Shown here: one piece after another, positions 7,959 to 17,902 of the stretch
Layout: each line of letters starts with the position of its first letter
Position numbering within the stretch: position 1 is the first letter of the stretch
Origin: Streptomyces albidus (ex Kaewkla and Franco 2022)
Lineage (GTDB): Bacteria > Actinomycetota > Actinomycetes > Streptomycetales > Streptomycetaceae
NCBI RefSeq assembly: GCF_013870515.1
Contig: NZ_JACBXA010000028.1
Location: 1 to 41,799 of the forward strand
Length of the DNA: 41,799 nucleotides
Direction of reading: 5' to 3'
The notes under the pieces: generated by a model
Database searches by the model: none
Told to the model about the DNA's origin: nothing
What the model saw: the letters and a program-made list of their open reading frames with translations, nothing else
Made by a program: the position numbers and the translations under genes

Positions 7959-9155
7959 CTACTTCGCCTCGATCAGGTTGAGTTCGGGGTGCGCGCTGCC
8001 GCCCTCGATGGCCGTGGAGGAGAAGTGCGAGACCACACGGTCGTCGGCGGGGTCGTCGGCCGGGTCGTCGTGCACGACCAGGTGCTCGTACGTCGTGGCC
8101 CGCTGAGCCGGTACGCGGCCGGCAGCGCGGATGAGTTCGAGCAGTTCCAGCCGGTTGGAGCGGTGCTTCGCGCCCGCCGAGGAGACGACGTTCTCCTCCA
8201 GCATCACCGAGCCGAGGTCGTCGGCGCCGTAGTGCAGGGAGAGCTGGCCGACCTCCTTGCCGGTCGTCAGCCAGGAGCCCTGGATGTGGGCGACGTTGTC
8301 GAGGAAGAGCCGCGCGATGGCGATCATGCGCAGGTACTCGAATAGGGTCGCCTGCGTCTGGCCCTTCAGATGGTTGTTCTCGGGCTGGTAGGTGTACGGG
8401 ATGAAGGCGCGGAAGCCGCCCGTACGGTCCTGCACGTCCCGGATCATCCGGATGTGCTCGATGCGCTCGGCGTTGGTCTCGCCCGTGCCCATCAGCATCG
8501 TGGACGTCGACTCGACGCCGAGGCCGTGCGCCGTCTCCATGATTTCCAGCCAGCGCTCGCCGGATTCCTTCAGCGGGGCGATGGCTTTGCGCGCACGCGC
8601 CGGGAGCAGCTCCGCTCCCGCACCCGCGAAGGAGTCCAGGCCCGCCGCGTGGATGCGGCGGATCGCCTCCTCGGGGGTCACGCCGGAGATCCGCGCCATG
8701 TGCTCCACCTCGGAGGCGCCGAGCGAGTGGATCACCAGTTGCGGGAACTGCTTCTTGATCGCCGCGAAGTGTTCCTCGTAGTACTCCACGCCGTAGTCCG
8801 GGTGGTGGCCGCCCTGGAACATGATCTGGGTGCCGCCGAGCTCCACCGTCTCCGCGCAGCGCCGCAGGATGTCGTCCAGGTCCCGCGTCCAGACGTCCTC
8901 GCTCTTGGGCGAGGCGTAGAAGGCGCAGAACTTGCAGGCGGTGACACAGGAGTTGGTGTAGTTGATGTTCCGCTCGATGATGTACGTCGCGATGTGCTCC
9001 GTACCCTCGTAGCGCTTGCGCCGTGCCGCGTCGGCGGCCGCGCCGAGGGCGTGCAGCGGGGCCGAGCGGTACAGGTCGAGCGCTTCCTCGGGGGTGATGC
9101 GGGCGCCCTGGGCTGCACGGTCGAGTACGGACTGACGGTCGGCGGTCTCGGGCAC
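7959..9155 (-). CDS. mqnC: Cyclic dehypoxanthinyl futalosine synthase (radical SAM)
   Basis: MqnC closes the second ring in the futalosine route to menaquinone, using a [4Fe-4S] cluster and S-adenosylmethionine in the cytoplasm. The 398-residue protein has the radical SAM cluster motif CVTACKFC with Cys70, Cys74 and Cys77, an NSC...ASPKSEDVWT block, the FQGGHHPDYGVEYYEE segment and the C-terminal SWLTTGKEVGQLSLHYGADDLG region typical of MqnC and its relatives. The start is a GTG at 9155 with GGAGGG upstream. It lies downstream of a Ser/Thr kinase and mqnA on the same strand. The related MqnE is excluded as far as reading allows by the MqnC-type C-terminal region. Confidence 0.93.
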   Translation of the reverse strand: MPETADRQSVLDRAAQGARITPEEALDLYRSAPLHALGAAADAARRKRYEGTEHIATYIIERNINYTNSCVTACKFCAFYASPKSEDVWTRDLDDILRRCAETVELGGTQIMFQGGHHPDYGVEYYEEHFAAIKKQFPQLVIHSLGASEVEHMARISGVTPEEAIRRIHAAGLDSFAGAGAELLPARARKAIAPLKESGERWLEIMETAHGLGVESTSTMLMGTGETNAERIEHIRMIRDVQDRTGGFRAFIPYTYQPENNHLKGQTQATLFEYLRMIAIARLFLDNVAHIQGSWLTTGKEVGQLSLHYGADDLGSVMLEENVVSSAGAKHRSNRLELLELIRAAGRVPAQRATTYEHLVVHDDPADDPADDRVVSHFSSTAIEGGSAHPELNLIEAK

Positions 9156-9218
9156 CGGGGCGTCCCTCCGAAGATGGCTGGTGGGTGTTTCCTGACCACG
9201 CCAGCGTACGCCAGCGCC

Positions 9219-11006
9219 CTATTTCACCTTGCGGAGCGTGGCCTTGGTCTCGCCGGAGCCCGCACCGCGCGAGGAGTACGAGAGCGTTCCGTCGCCGCGG
9301 AGCGTGAACTGCACGCGCTCGCCGTCCGCGCACGCGGGCGAGCCCTCGGGCGCGATCGACGTCATCTTCAGCGTGCTGCGGGCGGCGGAGTCGAGCGTGT
9401 AGTCCCCCTCGCAGGAGACGCCGAGCAGCCGGGCGCCCCCGTAGCCGACGTCCTCCCCCACCTCGCCCTGCTCGAAGGTGATGCGCATCGTGCCCGCGGG
9501 CGTACCGCCGTCGAGGGCCAACTCGCCCTTCCAGGTGCCGAGGAAGCCGTCCGGCACGTCGCTCTTCTCCTTGCCGCCGCCGTCCTTGCCTCCGTTCTTG
9601 CCGCCGCCGCCTGGCTGATCGCCGGGCGGGGACGAACCGGCGCTCGCCGAGGCGCCCGGCGGCTGCGCCGCGTCGTTTCCCGCGTCGCCGCCGGAGCCGG
9701 GGAGGATGTCGAAGAAGAACGAGCTGAACAGCCCGACGGCGAGCACGCAGGCGGCGGTCAGGACGAGCGTGCAGCTGATCTGGCGCTTGCTGCGCTCGGC
9801 GCGGGCCGTCACCGCCAGGCCGGGCCTGCCGCCTGTGCCGGCGTGGCCGTCCGGTGTGACCTGGCCGCCCGGCACGATCTGACCGCTCTTCGCGTCGAGT
9901 CCGCCTTGGCCGGCGAATCCGCTCCGGTCGGGCGTGCCCGGCCAGTCGGACGCTGCGGACCCGTTCCCGTTGAACGGCGCGTCCGGCGGCCCGAAGACGC
10001 CGAGCGGTCCGTGCACCTCCCGGGGCCCGTGGGAGGAGGTCGTGAACGGCACCGGCCCCGACTCCGGCCCGCCGGGGCCGCTCGGGCCCTCATCCGGTTC
10101 CAGGTCGAGCAGCTCCACGGCCCGTCTTCCGGCCTGCTCCACGATCGGGCCGGGCAGCCAGCTCCCCTGCACCGCGCCCGCCGCCTTCAACTGCTCGGCG
10201 AGCTGGGCGGGATCGGGCCTCCGTTCGGCGTCCTTGGCGAGGCATGCCGCGACCAGCTCCCTCAACCCGCCCTCGATGCCCTCCAGTTCGGGCTCCTCGT
10301 GCACGACCTTGTAGAGCAGCGCCGCCGAACTGTCCCCGGGGAAGGGGGCTTCGCCCCTCGCCGCGAACGCCAGCACCGCGCCGAGCGAGAAGACGTCGGA
10401 GGGGTGGCTCACGCCCTTGCCCAGCACCTGCTCCGGCGACATGTAGCCGGGCGACCCGATCGAGACGCCGGTGGAGGTGAGCGAGGCGGTCCCGTCGGTG
10501 GCCCGCGCGATGCCGAAGTCGATCAGCCTGGGCCCGTCCGGGGTGAGCATCACGTTGGACGGCTTGACGTCCCGGTGCACCAGCCCCAGCCCGTGCACAC
10601 GGCCCAGGGCCGCCGCGAGGCCGGCGCCCAGCACCCGTACGGAATTCTCCGGCAGCGGCCCGTGCTCGGTGACCGCCTGCTGGAGTGACGGACCGGCGAC
10701 GTAGCCGGTCGCCACCCAGGGCGTACGGGCGTCGGGGTCGGCGTCGAGCACGGGCGCCGTCCATCCACTCGCGCCGGGCGGCCCCTCCGGCGCCGTCCCC
10801 ACGCGTCGCGCCGAGGCCACCTCGCGGCGGAAGCGCTCACGGAACTGCTCGTCGGTGCAGAAGTGCGGGTGCACGACCTTGACCGCGACCGTGCGGCCGC
10901 TCGCCGAACGGGCCAGGTAGACCCGGCCCATGCCGCCCACGCCTATGCGGCGCAGGAGCCTGTAGGGCCCGATCGTGCGCGGATCGTCGGGTTCGAGCGG
11001 CTGCAT
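9219..11006 (-). CDS. Transmembrane Ser/Thr protein kinase (Hanks type)
   Basis: A complete bacterial eukaryotic-like kinase of about 595 residues. The N-terminal catalytic domain (about 10-265) has the Gly-rich loop RIGVGGMG, the ATP lysine in VAVKVV, the catalytic loop HRDVKPSN (about residue 143), DFG in LIDFGIARA (about 160) and the GSPGYMSPEQ segment. A Gly/Pro-rich juxtamembrane linker follows, then one membrane helix (about 407-431) and an extracytoplasmic domain (about 485-595) after a Gly/Lys/Ser-rich spacer. I recognise no named sensor fold in that domain. The gene sits between mqnA and mqnC, all leftward with gaps of 60-80 bases. ATG at 11006 is preferred for its spacing to a GGGGGG stretch; ATG at 11012 is possible. 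Confidence 0.92.
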   Translation of the reverse strand: MQPLEPDDPRTIGPYRLLRRIGVGGMGRVYLARSASGRTVAVKVVHPHFCTDEQFRERFRREVASARRVGTAPEGPPGASGWTAPVLDADPDARTPWVATGYVAGPSLQQAVTEHGPLPENSVRVLGAGLAAALGRVHGLGLVHRDVKPSNVMLTPDGPRLIDFGIARATDGTASLTSTGVSIGSPGYMSPEQVLGKGVSHPSDVFSLGAVLAFAARGEAPFPGDSSAALLYKVVHEEPELEGIEGGLRELVAACLAKDAERRPDPAQLAEQLKAAGAVQGSWLPGPIVEQAGRRAVELLDLEPDEGPSGPGGPESGPVPFTTSSHGPREVHGPLGVFGPPDAPFNGNGSAASDWPGTPDRSGFAGQGGLDAKSGQIVPGGQVTPDGHAGTGGRPGLAVTARAERSKRQISCTLVLTAACVLAVGLFSSFFFDILPGSGGDAGNDAAQPPGASASAGSSPPGDQPGGGGKNGGKDGGGKEKSDVPDGFLGTWKGELALDGGTPAGTMRITFEQGEVGEDVGYGGARLLGVSCEGDYTLDSAARSTLKMTSIAPEGSPACADGERVQFTLRGDGTLSYSSRGAGSGETKATLRKVK

Positions 11007-11085
11007 CCCCATGTCCCCCCACGTGTGGACTGCCGTGCCCAGCTTAGGCGTTGCGCCCGAGCGGACACCCCACGCGGACAGGGAG

Positions 11086-12168
<1,083 letters not shown>

Positions 12169-12218
12169 TTAGCGGGGTTCTGGGAGCAGGGCGACCCTTA
12201 TAGGCCCAAGGAGGGCTT

Positions 12219-12422
12219 ATGGCTACCGGAACCGTGAAGTGGTTCAACGCTGAAAAGGGCTTTGGCTTCATCGCCCAGGACGGCGGCGGTCCCGATGTCT
12301 TCGTCCACTACTCCGCGATCAACGCGACTGGCTTCCGCTCCCTGGAGGAGAACCAGCTCGTGAGCTTCGACGTGACGCAGGGTCCGAAGGGCCCGCAGGC
12401 GGAGAACGTCACGCCTCAGTGA
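12219..12422 (+). CDS. Cold-shock protein (CspA family)
   Basis: A 67-residue single-domain OB-fold RNA/DNA chaperone. Both RNA-binding motifs are present: RNP1 as KGFGFIAQ (about residues 13-20) and RNP2 as VFVHYSAI (about 27-34). The N-terminus [18 protein letters not shown] is canonical. AGGAGGGCTT directly before the ATG is a strong ribosome site. It is divergent from mqnA, has a long structured leader, and ends at a hairpin terminator. Family members number several per Streptomyces genome, so I give no specific symbol. Confidence 0.97.
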   Translation: MATGTVKWFNAEKGFGFIAQDGGGPDVFVHYSAINATGFRSLEENQLVSFDVTQGPKGPQAENVTPQ

Positions 12423-12441
12423 CCTGAGTTGCACCACCCAA

Positions 12442-12473
12442 GGAGCCCTCGCCGGGAGACCGGCGGGGGCTCC
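12442..12473 (+). terminator. Terminator of the cold-shock gene
   Basis: A 14-base-pair stem with one G-T pair (12442-12455 with 12460-12473; left arm GGAGCCCTCGCCGG) and a GAGA tetraloop, 20 bases after the csp stop, followed by TGCCTTTG. Confidence 0.85.
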
Positions 12474-12705
12474 TGCCTTTGCCCGTGAGGCCCGCCCGCG
12501 CGAGCTCCGACGCCATCAGCGCCGACGTCGACGATTCGCCGAGATTCGCTGGGTATATACGAAAGTTGACGCTTCACAGTTTGTCGAGAAGTGCTAAGTC
12601 ACGCCTCCCGAGGGGTCGTTTCGGGCCCCTCAGCAGTAGTGTCGGTGGGTCCAAGAGTTGAAAGCGGATCGTGGGGACCGCCCAATACACTGCAGGAGCC
12701 TGCGC

Positions 12706-13638
12706 ATGCCGACCACATGCCCGCACTGTGGCATCACAACGCCCGCGAAGTCAGACGCGTGTTCGGGCTGTGGCCGCGACCTCTACCGCCTCTCCGATCC
12801 GTCGAAGCTTCCCTCGCTGTGGCTGAGCTTCCGGCCCGCACACATGTGGTCCAACCGCATGTGGATGTGGATCGGGACGGGCGCCGCGATCGTGCTCGTC
12901 GCCGCGGGCGCCTCCACCGGCCTGATCTTCGACGGCGGCGACCAGAACGACCGCGCCGGTGAGGAGCGGCTCTCGGAGGACAAGGGCCCGGGCCCCGTCA
13001 TATCCCTGGACCCGACGCCGTCGGACTCCCCCTCGAAGAAGGCGTCCAAGAAGAAGCTGCTCTCCGAGCCCTCCCCGTCCGAGTCGAAGAAGCCCAGCGA
13101 CTCCCCGCCGAAGTCCACGCCTCCCAAGAATCCGACGCCCGGAGCGCCGGCCGGATTCCGCACGGTGTCGGACGAAATGGGCTTCAGCGTCGCCGTGACC
13201 AAGGGGTGGATGCGCAGGCCGCTCGGTTCGACCCACGTCGACTACGTCCCGCCGACGGGCCAGGAGTTCCTGCGCATCGGCGCCGTCTCCGGCACGGGGA
13301 ACTCCTCCGTCGCCAACTTCCAGCAGACGGAACAGCAGTTGAGCGCCAACGACCCGACCTACCAGCGGGTCCGCCTCGTGAGCAACACCTTCCAGGGACA
13401 GCCGGGCGCCCTCTGGGAGTTCACGTGGACCAACTCCGAGACCGGAGAGGTGATGCGTGCCAAGGACCAGGCGTACATGGCCCCCAACGGCATGGAGTAC
13501 ACCATCTACTTCGAGTCGCGCGACCGGGTCTGGGACGAGCAGGTCTTCACCACGGCGCTGAACACCTGGCAGGCGAAGGGCACCGTGGAGGCGAAGAGCT
13601 CCCCGCCGGCGGCTACGCCGAGGGCGACCGACCGCTAG
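12706..13638 (+). CDS. Zinc-ribbon, single-pass membrane protein with extracytoplasmic domain
   Basis: A 310-residue protein of unknown function. It opens with a zinc ribbon (CPHCGITTPAKSDACSGCG, residues 5-23; two CxxC pairs). A single membrane helix follows (about 47-68), then a Ser/Pro/Lys-rich linker (about 85-145) and a folded C-terminal domain (about 148-300). The layout, cytoplasmic zinc ribbon to helix to extracytoplasmic domain, and the domain's opening GFRTVSDEMGFSVAV resemble, from memory, the outer domains of some Streptomyces Ser/Thr kinases, but no kinase is present. The ATG at 12706 has GGAG seven bases upstream and starts right at the zinc ribbon. It ends 37 bases from the convergent SapA-like gene. 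Confidence 0.8.
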   Translation: MPTTCPHCGITTPAKSDACSGCGRDLYRLSDPSKLPSLWLSFRPAHMWSNRMWMWIGTGAAIVLVAAGASTGLIFDGGDQNDRAGEERLSEDKGPGPVISLDPTPSDSPSKKASKKKLLSEPSPSESKKPSDSPPKSTPPKNPTPGAPAGFRTVSDEMGFSVAVTKGWMRRPLGSTHVDYVPPTGQEFLRIGAVSGTGNSSVANFQQTEQQLSANDPTYQRVRLVSNTFQGQPGALWEFTWTNSETGEVMRAKDQAYMAPNGMEYTIYFESRDRVWDEQVFTTALNTWQAKGTVEAKSSPPAATPRATDR

Positions 13639-13675
13639 CCGGTCAGTCGCCCCCTGACGGCCGGGCTGCGGCGAC

Positions 13676-14131
13676 CTACTTACGGACGCCGCAGTTCGAG
13701 CCGCTGTTGTAGTACTCCTCCTCGCCGATGGATCCGCTCCACTCGATGCAGAAGCCCCTGCCCTTCACGTACACCGGTCCCGCGTAGGACTTGTACTCGC
13801 CCTCGTCGACCTCGGGGGGCGTCTCCGCGGTGTCGAGCGGCCGTACGGACGCCGACATGTGGATGGGGTCCCCCGTCTTGTTGCGGACGGTCACGACGCA
13901 GTTCTTGCCGGTCGTGGAGTTGTAGGTGAGGAAGACGGTGCCGAGGTCGGCGATCCCCGCCGAGTTCACGACGCTGTACCCGGCACCGCAGGCGCCGTTG
14001 TAGGCGGCCTTGGGCGACGCGGCACTCTCGGCGGTGGGCGTGGCCGCCGAGGCGGTCCCCGCGGTCGCGATCAGGGCCGTCCCCGCGACGGCTGCTACGG
14101 CGGTGGCCAGAGCGGCACTCTTCGAACGCAT
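13676..14131 (-). CDS. Secreted spore-associated protein A (SapA)-like
   Basis: A 151-residue exported protein: signal peptide MRSKSAALATAVAAVAGTAL ending near ASA (about residues 1-31), then a mature domain of about 120 residues with four cysteines (in YNGACGAGY, GKNCVV, GFCIEW and SNCGVRK). The motifs GYSVVNSAGIADLGTVFLTY and GKNCVVTVRN resemble S. coelicolor SapA, a small protein found on spore surfaces. The function of the family is unknown. The ATG at 14131 is preceded by GGGGGAA eight bases upstream. A longer frame exists upstream but is not signal-like. Confidence 0.75.
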   Translation of the reverse strand: MRSKSAALATAVAAVAGTALIATAGTASAATPTAESAASPKAAYNGACGAGYSVVNSAGIADLGTVFLTYNSTTGKNCVVTVRNKTGDPIHMSASVRPLDTAETPPEVDEGEYKSYAGPVYVKGRGFCIEWSGSIGEEEYYNSGSNCGVRK

Positions 14132-14293
14132 CACTGTTCCCCCAGTCATGGTCGTTGTCCTGCTTCGGTCGTCGGTCGGTCCGACCGGATCCGCAACGGG
14201 CTGCGGACCCGATAGAGGAGACGGGCGAGGCCCGGCGGGGGTTGTAACCGAATGAGCACTGAAAGTGCCGATCCATCGACCCGACCCCCGTGA

Positions 14294-14327
14294 TGTGGTG
14301 CTGACTGATGCGCCAGTCAGCACCACA
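14294..14327. promoter_or_regulatory. Perfect 14-base inverted repeat before the XRE-TetR regulator
   Basis: The arms TGTGGTGCTGACTG (14294-14307) and CAGTCAGCACCACA (14314-14327) are perfectly complementary around a 6-base centre. It lies 74 bases before the start of the hybrid regulator and some 160 bases from the divergent SapA-like gene. In an intergenic region between divergent genes a terminator makes little sense, so I read it as the operator of the adjacent regulator. Confidence 0.6.
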
Positions 14328-14400
14328 CCAAGCAGTAAGGAGAGCATTCGTGTGCGCATCGTGTTGCTCTTTTCTCAACACATCCGTACGGTGACTCCCC

Positions 14401-15336
14401 ATGGAGCAGGAGCCCGCGAACCGTGTCGCCGATTCGGCCGGTGACGTCGCCGTGCGCGTACGGCAGGTGATCGGCCAAGCCGGTTGCAGCCAGCGGGAGT
14501 TCGCGCGGCGGATCGTCATGGACCCCTCGAAGCTGTCCCGTTCGCTCGGCGGCAGCCGCCGTTTCACCGTCGCCGAGCTGGCCCGCATCGCGGACGCGGG
14601 CGAGGTCGACGCCGGATGGCTGCTGGGCGCGGGGGCCGCCGGGGAGCCTCCCGCCGCGTCGTCGGCAGCGACCGCCCTTACCGGCGCCGCCCGCGGTGCC
14701 ACCGCCCGCCCGGCTCAGGCGCCCGAAGGCGGCCGGCCCCTCCAGATCGTCCGGGAGACGGTCCGCCTCGTCGCCGAGCACGGCTTCCACGCCGTCCGCG
14801 TCTCGGACATCGCCGAGGCCTGCAACACGAGCACCGCGGCCATCCACTACCACTTCCCCGGCCGCGCCGAGCTCCTGGAAGCTGCCGTGCGCTGGTGCAT
14901 GGACGAGGACACCGCACACCGGGCCGCCCGTACAGCCGAGGCGGGCGACGCCGCGGACGAGCTGCGCCAGTTGATCGAGCTCCAGACGCCGCGCAACGCG
15001 CAACAGCGCCGGCAGTGGCTCGTCTGGCTCGATCTGTGGGCGGAGGCGGCCCGCTCGACGGCCGTGGGAGGCCTCCACGTCGACTACTACCGGCAGTGGC
15101 GCACGACCGTCGCCGACGTGATCCGGCGCGGCGTCGCCCAAGGCGTGTTCCGGGACGTCGACCCGGAGTTCGCCGCCCTGCACCTGACCGCCCTCATCGA
15201 CGGCCTGGCCGCGCAGGTGCTCGCCACCGCACCCCGCGGTGACGGCTCCGCCGGCCCCGCCGGAATGGACGCCGAGGACATGCGCACCGCGCTCCTCGCC
15301 CACGTCGAGTCCCAACTCGCCGCACACGTTGAGTAG
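14401..15336 (+). CDS. Hybrid XRE-TetR transcriptional regulator of the carnitine operon
   Basis: A 311-residue regulator with two DNA-binding domains. Residues about 16-75 form an XRE/Cro-type helix-turn-helix ([21 protein letters not shown]), followed by an Ala-rich linker (about 78-112). Residues about 115-160 form a TetR helix-turn-helix ([21 protein letters not shown]) and the rest matches a BetI-like ligand domain ([16 protein letters not shown], then [18 protein letters not shown]). Most TetR proteins are about 200 residues and have only the second domain. The gene is 62 bases upstream of cdhC on the same strand, so it probably senses carnitine or an intermediate such as glycine betaine or betainyl-CoA and autoregulates through the repeat at 14294-14327. 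Confidence 0.85.
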   Translation: MEQEPANRVADSAGDVAVRVRQVIGQAGCSQREFARRIVMDPSKLSRSLGGSRRFTVAELARIADAGEVDAGWLLGAGAAGEPPAASSAATALTGAARGATARPAQAPEGGRPLQIVRETVRLVAEHGFHAVRVSDIAEACNTSTAAIHYHFPGRAELLEAAVRWCMDEDTAHRAARTAEAGDAADELRQLIELQTPRNAQQRRQWLVWLDLWAEAARSTAVGGLHVDYYRQWRTTVADVIRRGVAQGVFRDVDPEFAALHLTALIDGLAAQVLATAPRGDGSAGPAGMDAEDMRTALLAHVESQLAAHVE

Positions 15337-15398
15337 AAGGCACCCGCCCACCCGACCCGCAGGACCCGATCCGAACCCCGTACGAGCGGAGGAACCCC

Positions 15399-16292
15399 AT
15401 GCCCGTCAACGACTCCGTCATCATCACCTGCGCCCTCACCGGCGCCGGCGACACCGTCGGCCGCAGCCCGCACGTCCCCGTCACCCCGGAACAGATCGCT
15501 CGCAACGCCGTCGAGGCCGCCGGAGCGGGTGCCGCCGTCGTGCACATCCACGTCCGCGACCCCGAGTCCGGCGCTCCCTCCCGCGACCCCCGCCTCTACC
15601 GGGAGGTCGTCGAACGGATCAAGGAGACCGGCACCGACGTCGTCATCAACCTCACCGCCGGCATGGGCGGCGACCTGGTCATCGACCCGGACGAGCCGCT
15701 CACGCACCTGCCGGGGACCGACCTCGTGGGCGGTGTCGAACGGCTCCCGCACGTCGAGGACCTGCTGCCGGACATCTGCACGCTGGACTGCGGCTCGCTC
15801 AACTTCGGCGAGGGAAGCAACCTCTACATCTCCACCCCGGACATGCTCCGCGCCGGTGCGAAGCGCATCCAGGAGCTGGGCGTACGGCCCGAGTTGGAGA
15901 TCTTCGACACGGGACAGCTGTGGTTCGCCAAGCAGCTCCTGGAGGAGGGCCTGCTCGACGAGCCGAGCGTCTTCCAGCTGTGCATGGGCATCCCGTGGGG
16001 CGCACCGGCAGAGCCCGGAGTCCTGAAGTCGATGGTGGACTTCCTGCCCGCCGGCGCCCAGTGGGCCAGCTTCGCGCTCGGGCGGATGCAGATGCCCTGG
16101 GTCGCCCAGTCGATCCTGCTCGGCGGCAACGTGCGGGTCGGCCTGGAGGACAACCTCTATCTGAGCAAGGGCGTCAAGGCGACCAACGCCAAACTCGTCG
16201 AGCGGGCCGTGCAGATCACCGAGCTGCTGGGCGCCTCTGTCGCGACCCCCGACCAGGCGCGTGAGCGGCTCGGCCTGAAGCCGCGCGGCTGA
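15399..16292 (+). CDS. cdhC: 3-dehydrocarnitine cleavage enzyme (BKACE family)
   Basis: Beta-keto acid cleavage enzyme (DUF849) of 297 residues: it condenses acetyl-CoA with 3-dehydrocarnitine to yield betainyl-CoA and acetoacetate. The zinc ligands His49 and His51 (VVHIHVRD) and the conserved GLEDN block near residue 250 are present, as is TAGMGGDL. The family covers many keto acids, and the assignment to dehydrocarnitine rests on the neighbours, carnitine dehydrogenase and betainyl-CoA thioesterase, the same set as the Pseudomonas cdh locus. GGAGG lies seven bases before the ATG. Confidence 0.88.
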   Translation: MPVNDSVIITCALTGAGDTVGRSPHVPVTPEQIARNAVEAAGAGAAVVHIHVRDPESGAPSRDPRLYREVVERIKETGTDVVINLTAGMGGDLVIDPDEPLTHLPGTDLVGGVERLPHVEDLLPDICTLDCGSLNFGEGSNLYISTPDMLRAGAKRIQELGVRPELEIFDTGQLWFAKQLLEEGLLDEPSVFQLCMGIPWGAPAEPGVLKSMVDFLPAGAQWASFALGRMQMPWVAQSILLGGNVRVGLEDNLYLSKGVKATNAKLVERAVQITELLGASVATPDQARERLGLKPRG

Positions 16293-16378
16293 CCGGTCCG
16301 GCCGCGCACGCGGGACAGCGGGCAGCCGGCAGCACAGACACCCAGCACGCAGCAGCAACCGTGAGGACGACCATCAGC

Positions 16379-17401
16379 ATGACCGACGACCTGTACCCCG
16401 GCGCCCCCTGCCCGCCCGAGTCCGTACGCCGCGTCACCTGCGTCGGCGCCGGAGTCATCGGCGGCGGGTGGGTGGCGCACTTCCTCGCCCGCGGATACGA
16501 CGTCACCGCCTGGGACCCGGCACCCGACGCCGAGGAGAAGCTGCGCCGCCTCGTGGATGCGGCCTGGCCCGCACTCGAACAGCTCGGTCTCGCAGAATCG
16601 GCCTCGCCGGACCGTCTGACCGTGCTGCCCACGCTCGAAGAGGCCGTGGCCGACGCCCAGTTCGTGCAGGAGAGCGCGCCGGAAAAGCTGGAGCTCAAGC
16701 GCGAACTGCTCGCCCGGCTCGATGCGGCCACCCCTGCGGGGACCGTCATCGCCTCCTCCACCTCGGGCTACCCGATGACCGACATGCAGCCCGCACGGGA
16801 CGGAACGGCCGACCCCGGCCGCCTGCTCGTCGGTCACCCCTTCAACCCGCCGTACCTCATTCCGCTGGTGGAGGTCGTGGGCGGAGAGCTCACGGATCCG
16901 GGCGCCGTCGCCTGGGCGTCCCGCTTCTACGAGGTGGCGGGCAAGTCCGTCATCACCATGGAGCGCGAGCTGCCCGGCTTCATCGCGAACCGCCTCCAGG
17001 AGGCCCTGTGGCGCGAAGCCCTCCACATGGTCGCCAACGGCGAGGCGACCGTGCGGGAGATCGACGACTCGATCACCGAAGGCCCGGGCCTGCGCTGGGC
17101 GTTCATGGGCCCGTGCCTCACCTTCGCCCTCGCCGGCGGAGAGGGCGGCATGGCCCACATGCTGGACCACTTCGGCCCCTCCCTGAAGTCCCCCTGGACG
17201 CGCCTGGAGGCACCCGAACTGGACCCATCGCTCCGCGACGCGATGGTCGAGGGGTGCGACGAGGCGGCCGGGGGCCGCTCCATCGCGCAGCTCGTGGCCG
17301 AGCGGGATCAGGGCGTCATCGACGTGCTGCGCGCGACGGGACGCCTGCCCGGCCGGGCACGCGAGGACGCGAACACGAACTCCGAGGGAGAGAAGGCGTG
17401 A
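16379..17401 (+). CDS. cdhA: L-carnitine dehydrogenase
   Basis: NAD-dependent oxidation of L-carnitine to 3-dehydrocarnitine. The 340-residue protein belongs to the 3-hydroxyacyl-CoA dehydrogenase superfamily: the Rossmann motif VGAGVIGGG (residues 22-30), catalytic His153 in GHPFNPPYLIP with Glu165 downstream, and the C-terminal segment GLRWAFMGPCLTF. It lacks the partner hydratase domain of fatty-acid enzymes, and the segment GGMAHMLDHFGPSLKSPW fits carnitine dehydrogenases. I chose the ATG at 16379 over a GTG six codons upstream, since GAGGA lies before the ATG. The stop overlaps the cdhB start (GTGA). Confidence 0.88.
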   Translation: MTDDLYPGAPCPPESVRRVTCVGAGVIGGGWVAHFLARGYDVTAWDPAPDAEEKLRRLVDAAWPALEQLGLAESASPDRLTVLPTLEEAVADAQFVQESAPEKLELKRELLARLDAATPAGTVIASSTSGYPMTDMQPARDGTADPGRLLVGHPFNPPYLIPLVEVVGGELTDPGAVAWASRFYEVAGKSVITMERELPGFIANRLQEALWREALHMVANGEATVREIDDSITEGPGLRWAFMGPCLTFALAGGEGGMAHMLDHFGPSLKSPWTRLEAPELDPSLRDAMVEGCDEAAGGRSIAQLVAERDQGVIDVLRATGRLPGRAREDANTNSEGEKA

Positions 17402-17862
17402 GCATCGAACGGATCCCGGACCACGAGGCGACGGTGCGCCCGGAGTGGATCGACTACAACGGCCACATGAACGAGGCGTTCTACGTCCTCGTCTTCGGGC
17501 AGGCCACCGACGAGTTGATGATCCTCACCGGCCTGGACGAGCCGTACCGGGAGCGGAGCGGCTGCTCCCTCTACACGGCGGAGGCCCACGTGCGTTACCT
17601 CCGCGAGGTCTCCGAGGGCACCGGACTGACCGTGCGCACGCGGGTGCTGGGCGTCGACGCGAAGAAGGTCCGCCTCGTGCTGGAGATGTTCGCGAGCGGT
17701 ACGGACCCGGTCGCCACCACCGAACTCCTCATGATCCACGTCGATCAGGGAGCCGGTCGCGCCGCCCCGTTCCCCGATTCCGTGCGTGAGTGCTTCGCCT
17801 CCCTGACCGCCGAGGCGCCCGAGTGGGCCGGGCGCTCCATCGGCCCCGTGCCCAGGCCGTGA
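17398..17862 (+). CDS. cdhB: Betainyl-CoA thioesterase (hotdog fold)
   Basis: A 154-residue 4HBT-type thioesterase that releases glycine betaine from betainyl-CoA, finishing conversion of carnitine to betaine. The active-site block WIDYNGHMNEAFYVLVF contains Asp19 and Asn25 around the start of the central helix. The GTG start overlaps the stop of the dehydrogenase, so the two are coupled. In Pseudomonas the dehydrogenase and thioesterase are also adjacent and are fused in some bacteria. The betaine released could serve as osmoprotectant or methyl donor; no betaine oxidation gene is visible nearby. Confidence 0.86.
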   Translation: MSIERIPDHEATVRPEWIDYNGHMNEAFYVLVFGQATDELMILTGLDEPYRERSGCSLYTAEAHVRYLREVSEGTGLTVRTRVLGVDAKKVRLVLEMFASGTDPVATTELLMIHVDQGAGRAAPFPDSVRECFASLTAEAPEWAGRSIGPVPRP

Positions 17863-17902
17863 GGTCCGGCTCGCGCTCGCCCGCTCACATGGCAGTCACG
17901 CG

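Noticed and set aside
8370..10688. Open frame of 772 codons antisense to mqnC and the kinase
   Set aside because: The sense strand encodes two proteins with intact catalytic motifs; the antisense product has none.
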